Part shown: piece by piece, positions 55,990-64,000 of the stretch
Position numbering within the stretch: position 1 is the first letter of the stretch
Layout: the number at the start of each line of letters is the position of its first letter
From: Manduca sexta
Lineage: Eukaryota > Arthropoda > Insecta > Lepidoptera > Sphingidae
Length of the DNA stretch: 64,000 nucleotides
Assembly (NCBI RefSeq): GCF_014839805.1
Contig: NC_051142.1
Coordinates: 1,178,001-1,242,000 of the forward strand
Reading direction: 5' to 3'
Made by a program: the position numbers and the translations under genes
The notes under the pieces: model-generated
Databases searched by the model: none
What the model saw: the letters and a program-made list of their open reading frames with translations, nothing else
What the model was told of the DNA's origin: nothing

Positions 55990-58720
55990 GATAATTCTGG
56001 CTCAATGGGAGTTAGGTGGTTACGAGAATTGTTGGATATTAGAATGTATCATTTTTCTAATAGCAAGAACTCTTAAAGCTTAATGTTATTATGAATTGGT
56101 CAAAGTACATAGTATCTAGATAAGTAACCCGTTGTAACCCATCATCCCGAAATTAAAGAGAATCGCTAAAATTTCGAAGGATTTTCTACCTATACGGACC
56201 ACTTTGATGCGTGTTCATTATAGTTCGTTTAAGTTAAGAGATGTAGACATGTAGCATAAATTAGAAGTTGATTGATATTTACACAAAGATCTCTGGCAGA
56301 CTTTCTTAAAGGATTTAAATGCTGTACCGAAATTCGCATGGCAGCTCAAAGATTAGTTTCATCTCTCAAGATTACGCGCGTCAAAATACAACTTTATTTA
56401 TATTTTTATAAGATTTACGAGCCGAGAGACTTTTATTAAACACGATAAAGGCCACTTAATGCAACAATACGTAAGATAAATCTCCGTTCGTGTAATTTTC
56501 ATGTCATATAAAAATATATATTTTATATACAGGGAAAATGCTTGCGGTCAATAAAACAAATAAGGAAGTGTGAGTTATATTACAATAATAGTATTTTTTT
56601 CAACTAGTTAGGCGTTGAATATTTGTAATATGTCCGGATGGAATTGTTTCGTTTACATTTTATTTATTTATTAGTATTAATTTATTGAATACATGCATTT
56701 ATTCATACAATGTTTGCATAATTGAAGTGTTGCATTGTAACCAGTGTTCAGATCTAATATTTTAATTTAATTTCATAATTCAATAATAATGATATTAATA
56801 TTATTTTACAAAAAAGTACGCCTTCAACTGAAAGTAGAAATGACATAAGTAATAACTTTTTGGGCATTTTCAATGTACTAAGAGTTTTTACATCGGAATA
56901 TCTATACATAATTTGATCTTTTTAGACCCTCCGAAACATTGTTAATACAATATTCATAATGAAACCACAGGAAAGGCTATAACACCACAAAATAATATAA
57001 AACATTGCAAATGCGCATAAGATTTCAGACGATCAAGGTTGGAAAAAGAATAGTGGACGGCATTGGACGCATATATTTAATCACATAGTGCGTATATCTG
57101 ACGCGGAAGTGCTTCGACCAGTTAGCCTTACGTGTAAAGTCGTTACTTTATAAGTCATTATCACTGTAATTTACACACGTATCAATGTTATACGACAAAA
57201 AGCAGTTAACATTCCGTCAAAATTGCTTACGTGTTGCATGCCCTAAAGAGTTTGGTGTAGGTTATGTTTTTATATGTATGTTTATAAAATAAATTGGATC
57301 AGTCCTTTATTGTCAAATTAAGACCGCTGTTGTTTCACAGGTTCAGGTTGTGGCACTGCTATACCTAAGATTTATGTTAATTGACTGATTATTGAGGTAT
57401 ATAACAAGTCTCGTCACAATAAAAAAAAAGTAAAAACGACGTTTAATAATTATCTACAAAACTAGACAATAAAGAATATACGAATATAGGATATACTAAA
57501 GATCAAGACTGCGATAGCCATTAGCGAGAACTTTGCCAAATATAGGTAATAGCAAACATGCAGATTGCAAACCAGTTAGATTCGTACTAATCGCGTTCTA
57601 AAGTGAAAAGTGGGTTTTGACAGTTGATACATAAATCTCTTGCTGTTCAACACGCGTTTGCGAATTCGTGTCCCGTGTAGGTGTTATTGCGGGACAGTTA
57701 GAGCGGAATCGACTCCATGCAAATTATATTAACGTACAAAATTGATTTCTTATTAGAACGACTAATTGACTTCAGTATAACTGATGGAGAGTATATAATC
57801 AACGAGTTGCATAGGCGTATATAGATGTGAGGGCCGGATTGTTTCATTACATCTACAAAAACACGGAAGTAATTCTTTTTGTCTAGGACATAGGTCCCTC
57901 TGCATTATGACTAGTTACGCCCATGGTAGTACCCTGTGATTATAGCTTTTCTTAATCTACAAAAGATGACCCCAGACACATGAGAACGACTGTGATCACT
58001 TCGTGTATGTTAACAGTTATCCGATTGGTTTAAAAATCATCAAAATCACAACAATGAATATCTCACGCAATGACAAAATTTAGGCCTGACAAGTTCTCAA
58101 TTTCTGTTGCATTGTCAACGTTGTGTCTGCTATCTATGTGTACACGGCTTAATATTTGACAAGAGAAATTTACAATAGAATAATTGTTCTGTATCAAACT
58201 GGTAATTTAATATTAACATAGTTTTCATATCATATTTACATGGTTTAGTATTTCTCGTTTTTAAAAACAATTCTTGGAGTTTTAAATACGAAACACGCAG
58301 AAGTATAATGTAAACATGCGTAGCAAGTCTTAATTGTATTACAGAACTAAATATTTGTTAATATTATAGACAATAAAATGCAATGGTACGTTAAAAGAAT
58401 TTTAAGTAATAAATATAATTATTACCTAGCTTATAAATAAATACCGTTTTGTTTCTGTCCTCGTCAACATATAAGAATGAAAGAAACAAAACACCGATTC
58501 GTTTAATCGTCCATTGAAATAATGTATTAGTTATTCCTAACATGTTTTAGATTGGATTTATAAGCAATATATTAAATGAACTCAACTCTCGTTAGGCTCG
58601 TGTCGTCATAACAATTTTGTTGGCTTTTAGCAGGTTTATTGCACTGCACCCGTTAGTTATCGAAGAAATATATTAGTCTTTAAGATTTTAAATGAATCTA
58701 GTGTAGCCAAGAGTTATGGT
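55990..58720. other. AT-rich noncoding DNA
   Basis: The longest stretch in the right half without a recognised repeat or island. No open frame or motif stands out. Confidence 0.42.
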
Positions 58721-58739
58721 AGTATTATGTTAATCTTTA

Positions 58740-58850
58740 GTCAGCGGTTGTGTTGGTGCAGTCGGGCCGCGCGCGGTGCATCGTCCGCTATTACGCAATC
58801 GCGCACTATTTATACCGCGCGACTAACGCATCGCGGCTGCTCCACTGCTT
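58740..58850. promoter_or_regulatory. CpG-rich island
   Basis: GTCGGGCCGCGCGCGGTGCATC, then ACGCAATCGCGCACTATTTATACCGCGCG. It includes a TATTTATA element near 58807. A 64-codon frame across it is unrecognised. Confidence 0.28.
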
Positions 58851-59057
58851 TTTTGTTAATATACCCGAAATATTTACTGGAACGTCTTTTAATGCATAGG
58901 TATGCTCGTTTAGAAATTTGAAGATTGAGATTCGATTCCCAAACTAGATATTCTAAACTCATATTATAAGTTCAAATAACCCGGGGACTCCACATTTCAT
59001 AAAATCGATGAACAATAATTTTGATAAACTTGTCACCAGCCTAATCTCAAAATTTTT

Positions 59058-59999
59058 GTGCATAACATTCAAGACTTTAAGCCGCTTAACGTAGCTGGAA
59101 CTTTCTACCAAGCACGAGCCTCTGTCCGGTCACAGCGACCTCTGAGTCTTTGCAAGGCCACTTATCGATACTCATGTAAAGCAAACTGTCCTCGCGTATT
59201 AATAAACAGTTCAGTAAACAAAATGTTGTTAAAGTTCAAGAGCGTACTTCCGCGTTCGTCGAAATACACGCGGCCTCGCGACATATCCAATACACGGCCG
59301 GCGGAGTGTTTCGGACTCTAGTATTGTATTTTTGGAAACTGTGGAGCAGTGGCCAAGGGTCCATATAACTCGATTCCTGTTGGCTTTATTTCATTAGAAC
59401 GATTTGCAGACCGCATGTATGCATATGTAACTATGTTGTGTCGGGTTCCTTTTCGGAAAACTTCACCTTTCTCCTGTGGAGTCTATAAACTTTGTAGTAA
59501 CGTAGTTAGAACACATCTTATGTGGAAAGAATTGGTACAATGTAGCGAGAAATGTTTATAATCAAAGTCAAGTTGATACTCTTATTGAGCATCCGTGGCA
59601 CTTCATATAAAAATGGACAATAAGTCGACACGCGGTCTTTGGTCACATTCAGTAATTTTTCAAGAGTGGCTAATTTTCTTGAAACGTTTACCAACAACAA
59701 ACTTTTATTTTAAACCCAGGCCACCAATGCTCACGTCAAGAGCACTTTTATTACGACAATTACGAACATTTTTAATTCAATGGCTTTACGGGAGCCAAAC
59801 ATGCCGCCCACGTTGTAAATACGCTTTTATATTCAGTATAATAAGACACGGGACTAAAATGTGCCTACGTGTTGCTGTTCGTAGAACGCACGGGATGCAT
59901 CACGCGCCTATTTTCGCGTTCACAATCGATCATAAGACAATGGCCGGGCGGGAGCGTCGCCCCCTGGCCGCGGTCCAGCCGCCCACGCAACGGGGGTAG
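59058..59999 (+). other. Long same-frame stretch with few stops, unrecognised
   Basis: One reading frame from 59058 to the TAG at 59997 is interrupted by only four stops (59319, 59559, 59574 and 59586), leaving segments of about 87, 79 and 134+ codons. In this AT-rich window about twenty stops would be expected. I recognise no domain: the translation is basic, with scattered Cys and Arg. No splice-bounded exon is convincing. It may be a decayed coding relic, an unrecognised gene piece or chance in locally higher GC. Starts at GTG codons in parts argue against intact ORFs. Confidence 0.25.
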
Positions 60000-60504
60000 A
60001 AAACAATTACAATTCGAGAAAAAACTGTTATTACACCTTTTTTGGGTATGGGTAGACAGTTTTCTTGGTCTTAAGTGTAATGCTATGAAGATCTAAGAAT
60101 ACAACTTAAACAAAGTCTAACTGAGATAATTATAATAAATTATTTGTTTCCGGCGGTGTTAAGCAAACTTTTTATAAACATATTTTTAATATTACTACAA
60201 AAATAATATTTAAAAAGCGCGAAATAAAATATTTTTCCGGCGCCTTTGACCCTGATTGAACACTCAGTTTGCTTTAAAACTTACATGTTATAAAAGTCAT
60301 TTTTGTTGATAACTTTGTGTTATAAACAACTGAAATGTTTAATTCTGATGATAGACGAATCTCAATTAACCTCAAGTTAGACAAAGTTTATAACCACGAA
60401 CAGAATCGAAACCTGATCATTTCTGTCTAAATTACAATTGATATTAGTTTTTGTTTGGTTACATAATAAAAAAAAAGTTTCCAATCATTTTGAAAAGCCT
60501 GTCG

Positions 60505-60680
60505 AGTTTTCTCCACGTGCGCGCGGCGGGTCGCGAAAAGCCGCGGACCGGCGCGGCCGCTGCGGCGGGGTCGACGCACGGGCGCGCGGTCACGGCGCCC
60601 GCGCAGGCCGACGCCCGCGAGCTCCACGCCCGGCGCCCGCGTGAAAATCGGAAAACAATCCGTTTCCGCGCGGACTGACC
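60505..60680. promoter_or_regulatory. Strong CpG-rich island
   Basis: CACGTGCGCGCGGCGGGTCGCG at 60514 is followed by continuous GCGGCC/GCGCGG words to 60640, then GCGTGAAAATCGG. It includes an E-box CACGTG and NotI-like GCGGCCGC. Five overlapping frames on both strands are composition artefacts. Confidence 0.38.
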
Positions 60681-61400
60681 CGTTACATATCGACCCTTCT
60701 GGATTCTCTTCCTTGAGACCCCATTGTACATTGTATCAATCATTTTGTTGTGTGGTCATGCTACAGCGGCAGGTATACATTATACATATTAAGTCTTGTT
60801 ACCCTGTTACTACTTTGTCCGTGATCTTACAAATGGAACACGATATTGGACAATGCTTGACAAAAACGGATAAAGCAGTGGTCTCTTATTAAACCAAAAA
60901 TATTAAATTGTTATCAAACATGTTACTCACTAATTAATATATCTCTGTTGTTTGTGGTATAATTAGTAGATTTAAACAAAAGTATTTGGAAGAAATAATC
61001 TGTTTACATTTTATATTTTCTTTCCATTGTTATCGTCCCGAAATAATATTAGTGGTAATTTATAGCAAACTATTTTATGCAATTTCTAAATTATGATAAC
61101 AAAGCGTGATAATTTATTAATCACCTCCATTGGTTCCCTTGTTTGGATCCCATCCGTATGCCTCCCTTGTTAATTTGATTGTTAAAGTTGTCCTGAGAAC
61201 AATACATTTGTTAGTTTCATTTGGATTTGTCTTAATTTGCCAACTTCATCTTTGTTTCGTAGGGGGGAAGGGAGAAATTGATTTATATCAGTTTCGGAAA
61301 TTATTTTATACATTTATGGATCGAGTAACTTGTTGCGTTTTTTATCCGGAATGTGCTTTAATCCGGGGGGAGTCGCGAGAAAAAGCACCAAAAAAAACAG

Positions 61401-61646
61401 TTTTCTATCGCCAAGCAGCACTATGTAGCCACTGTTGTGTTCCGGTTTGAAGGACATTATAGCCAGTATAACTACTGAACATAATAAGACTTAAAATCTC
61501 ATGTCTTAGGATGGCGAGCGCAGTGGAATACCAAACAATACTTTGTAATTCTAGGTGTTGCATCCAACACGATGGTGTTTCTACTGTTTATGGGCGGTCG
61601 TATCACTTACCATCAGGCGACCGGCAAGCTCATCTCGTCATTCAAA
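61401..61646 (-). repeat. Interspersed repeat, inverted copy of the 2811 family
   Basis: The plus strand carries GGTTTGAAGGACATTATAGCC, GGATGGCGAGCGCAGTGGAA, TTTATGGGCGGTCGTATCAC, TTACCATCAGGCGACCGGC and GAGCTCATCTCGTCATTCAAA-like sequence. It is the reverse complement of the 2811 element and lacks that copy's terminal 60-70 bp. Confidence 0.72.
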
Positions 61647-62094
61647 GCAATAAACCTCCTTTACCGCTTTCATATTGAAAAAAACATAATACATAATACT
61701 CCCACGTTTTAGTTAAAATATTTAACACAAATTATCCATTGTTCTCATTTTCATTGAATTCTCACCCGTGGGAGGAAACGAGTGAAATTTGTATGAACAG
61801 CGTAGTAATGTCCTTAATGAAAGTTGAAACGTTTAAATAGGTATCGTAAAAGTGGTTTATTTTAAAACTGAATGAGATCTACTTGATGGGTAGCATACTA
61901 CGAGAAAATATCCAGGAGAGAATTTCCCGTCCTTACACCCATCACTACAACTCTTGTAAGCCAGGATCAGCAGTGGCACGCATTTTATGCCACCGAGCGT
62001 TGAAGCTTGGCGAGTCTCGGGGAAAACTAATATGTCATTATTAAAGTAACCAGGAATTGTAAGCATTAGATATCAAATGTTCATTGGTAGTAGA

Positions 62095-62290
62095 ATATTC
62101 GCTGGTGGCAGAATATTTATATCCGACCGGGTAGCAAACACCCTAAACGAGGTGTAAAACCCGCCATAATGGCACACGAAGCGTGTCGCATGTCGGGATC
62201 AGCGTGTATATATCCAGTTTCAATCAGACCGGCATAATTATGTCGATAATGATCCGTCAGTCGACTCTATCTCACTGCGCTTATCATCCA
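62095..62290 (-). repeat. Inverted copy of the 14440-type repeat
   Basis: The plus strand shows ATTTATATCCGACCGGGTAGC, GCCATAATGGCACACGAAGC, GTCGGGATCAGCGTGTATA, GACCGGCATAATTATGTCG and CAGTCGACTCTATCTC. These are the family blocks in reverse order and complement. The related sequence may extend left to about 61860. Confidence 0.62.
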
Positions 62291-62763
62291 GCTCAGAAGG
62301 GTCATTATTTCTTGTCCGTACAAAAAGAATTATAATGCTTAGCAGTAGTGATAGTATTTCGAATTAAGTAGTAGCGAAGGGTTAAGTTTTTGATAGGGAC
62401 CCGATACAAAAATTGCCTTAGTTTTTACCGACCAATTTAATAAAAGAAAAACGAAGACGAATGTCAATAAACCTAAAAGGAAAGGTGGTAGGAATTGGGT
62501 TATATGGACGCTACGCCACTGGTATTTAGTAAATAAAACAATACTATTTTCATGATAATATAATACATAAAGTATGACGTATCAATAATAAACTATTAAT
62601 GTGAGGATACAACATTCGTACTCTAATACAAAATTGCTCTTAAATCTCTGTAATAAAGGCCCTTATTGGTAAGCATTTTTAACAATTACTAGCCTAATCG
62701 GTATTTTTTGCACTCTCCAATAATATTCCATGTAAGTAAGAGAGTGTTATAATAATAATAACG

Positions 62764-63000
62764 TTTATTTGTAAGATAACAAAAAGTCCATTAACCATTT
62801 TTCAAGGCTTGTGTACATGTTAGGTTTATTATAATCACTTGCTATATGCCTAAATATAACGTTGTATATAAAAAAAAAAAAACAAGAAAATGCTATTAAA
62901 AGCGTTAACATATTAAAAGCGAAAAAATATTCATATTCACTAGCTATTAGCGACCATATCTCTATACAATGAAAGTCCCATTTTGTTCACAACACAACGG
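62764..63000 (-). terminator. LSM11 3' UTR with candidate poly(A) signals
   Basis: Downstream of the LSM11 stop the minus strand reads AATAAA at 62830-62825 (about 170 nt after the stop) and again at 62769-62764. The interval is AT-rich, with an A-run at 62871-62882 on the plus strand. The sequence ATTAAAAGCG occurs twice, close together, near 62895-62925. Signal choice is inferred; cleavage sites cannot be read from sequence. Confidence 0.55.
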
Positions 63001-63948
63001 TCAACGCTCGACGATGTTGATCAACACCACATGTTCTCCCCTGACCATCAGCTGTGGCAGGTGCCTGGTGCACTCCACGATACCTTTGCCTAGGGGCGTC
63101 TCAGTCACCACTGGCACTGGGGATATGCCCGCTGCTGTACCTTTTGGTACGGGAGTACCTGTTGAAAAAAGTATTTTAATCAAGCAAACACACTGGCAAA
63201 CTAAAATAAGAGATATTTCTTAGCTTAATGTTAGGTGCTACCAAAAAGTTTGTGATGTTTTGCGTCTCGTCAGTCGTTAAAATTATACCGGCCTGGATGA
63301 ACGCAATGCTTGTCGGCACGACCAACTATGACGCATTTTAGTGCAGATTACAAAAAATCAATTAAATAATTCACCTCTAGCTAATAAGAAATTAGATAAT
63401 AACAATACAATATAAATGCCTCGGTAGCGCAGTGGTATTAAGGTACGACTGCAGTGCTGAGTTCTCCGGTTCGATATCCTGCTCGGGCAGTGATATTGGG
63501 TTTTTCTACTCAGTATTAGCCCGGAGTCAGGAATTTTTGTCCGATATGGCGATAGGCTCGCCCTCTATCACACTATGGGGCAGAATACACACTGCGGAAA
63601 CGGGTGCATCAGTTACACCTCTGCCTACACCATCGGGGTTAAAAGGCAGGAGTGTGTGTGCCAAATAAATATTTACATTCGTAAATCCATATTTACAATT
63701 TATAATCAATCTAGATCCTTCAACATTAAAGCTATTTGTGTTAAGAAAGAGTACAGAGCAGGACATATATTCCGGAAAATGCTAGATATAAATATCTCAC
63801 CCATCGCTGGGGGTATCTTCCTCTTCTTGACAGTCTTGCGTGTCCAAATCTCGAGCACATCGGTGAGCGCCAGATTCCACTGCTTATCGAACGCCACCAG
63901 CGTCGCGTGCAACACTCCCCGTACGCCTCTATCGTGCCGGGTCGTCAC
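63001..63948 (-). CDS. LSM11: U7 snRNA-associated Sm-like protein LSm11, C-terminal two exons (partial gene)
   Basis: LSm11 is a subunit of the U7 snRNP Sm ring, which processes the 3' ends of replication-dependent histone pre-mRNAs in the nucleus. Two exons are visible: 63948-63801 (49 codons plus 1 base) and 63158-63001 (2 bases, 51 codons and TGA at 63003-63001). They join in phase 1 to rebuild a Gly codon. The first exon encodes the Sm1 motif: a GVRGVL stretch, then VAFDKQWNLALTDV, which closely parallels the AFDKFWNMALTDV of animal LSm11. The last exon encodes the Sm2 motif MVRGEHVVLIN near the C terminus. The Sm1-Sm2 linker is basic then Pro/Thr-rich and about 45 residues, much shorter than in vertebrates. 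The donor is ATGG|GTGAGA; the acceptors are TTTCAG (ending 63949) and TTCAACAG (ending 63159). The phase-0 start of the first visible exon shows that N-terminal exons lie beyond the window. LSm10 lacks this pattern, so LSm11 is the best call. Confidence 0.87.
63159..63800 (-). other. LSM11 intron (phase 1) carrying a SINE
   Basis: This 642-bp intron runs from GTGAG at 63800 to CAACAG at 63159, preceded by a T-rich tract. Most of its middle is a plus-strand SINE (63417-63665), antisense to the gene. A fragment with a TATACCGGCCTGG core near 63275-63330 resembles the repeat family seen at 14440 and 49766. No other exon is apparent inside it. Confidence 0.8.
63417..63665 (+). repeat. tRNA-derived SINE, near full length
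   Basis: It starts with TGCCTCGGTAGCGCAGTGG (tRNA box A region). A box B-like GGTTCGATATCC follows, then the family body: a GATATTGGGTTTTTCTACTC stretch, a CCCGGAGTCAGGAATTTTTGT stretch and a Pro/Leu-rich non-coding tail ending near GTGTGTGCCAAATA. The same body occurs inverted at 2647, 19415 and 45614. It sits in the LSM11 intron, antisense to the gene. An internal open frame is an incidental product of the repeat. Confidence 0.8.
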
Positions 63949-64000
63949 CTGAAACAATACGTTATATTTGTACACTTCTATAAACAATAAACAGCTGTAT

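Noticed and set aside
55846..56076. 76-codon frame 11 bp after the possible initiator at 55835
   Set aside because: The 5' UTR would be too short, and the frame includes a TTCC simple repeat with no recognisable protein.
60427..60743. Five overlapping frames around the 60.55 kb island
   Set aside because: Composition artefact: frames on both strands with Arg/Ala repeats and no conserved motif.
63432..63668. 78-codon plus frame and the 125-codon plus frame at 63575-63952
   Set aside because: The first is SINE sequence; the second runs from the SINE into the antisense of an LSM11 exon.

Overview
This is an AT-rich eukaryotic window, almost certainly from a moth or butterfly (Lepidoptera). The evidence is a set of interspersed repeats whose consensus I recognise from lepidopteran genomes: tRNA-derived SINEs with an intact box B, RTE-like tails ending in (ATT)n, CAAAT-pentamer LINE tails, Helitron-like ends with a CTAG terminus, and a family carrying the CCTGATGGTAAG core. 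No species can be named.

Only one protein-coding gene can be supported. It lies at the right edge on the minus strand: the last two coding exons of the U7 snRNP subunit LSM11 (63801-63948 and 63001-63158), joined across a phase-1 intron that carries a SINE. Its 5' exons lie beyond position 64000. LSM11 forms part of the U7 Sm ring that processes the 3' ends of replication-dependent histone mRNAs. The other 63 kb hold no open frame longer than about 134 codons, and none of the frames there is recognisable, so the region is a gene desert, a large intron, or both.

Layout: AT-rich sequence is interrupted by many transposon remnants (2.6-3.1, 8.8-9.1, 11.3, 13.0, 14.4-14.7, 17.8-18.8, 19.4-19.7, 21.2, 24.1, 25.0, 28.8, 32.8, 36.3, 41.6-42.2, 45.7, 49.8-50.0, 52.8, 53.4-53.6, 55.2, 61.4-61.6, 62.1-62.3 and 63.4-63.7 kb). 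It is also interrupted by short GC/CpG-rich islands of 80-400 bp (1.1, 4.4, 6.2, 7.7, 8.2, 10.4, 13.9, 14.9, 16.1, 20.3, 27.35, 30.4, 31.4, 35.45, 38.2-38.8, 40.75, 43.8, 47.35, 48.9, 50.85-51.2, 52.0, 52.5, 55.7, 58.75 and 60.55 kb). The islands carry most of the recognisable regulatory motifs: NRF1/Ewg palindromes beside GTGAAAG, E2F and YY1/Pho sites, a DRE, CREs and G-quadruplex-prone runs. These are known motif types, but their repeated grammar across the desert is the most unusual thing in the window.

The best single regulatory call is a TATA-less core promoter at 20329 (Inr TTCAGT with GGACGT starting exactly at +28). A good splice donor lies 235 bp downstream, which suggests a noncoding first exon of a plus-strand gene or lncRNA whose remaining exons I cannot see. 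All regulatory calls are motif reading only, without expression data.
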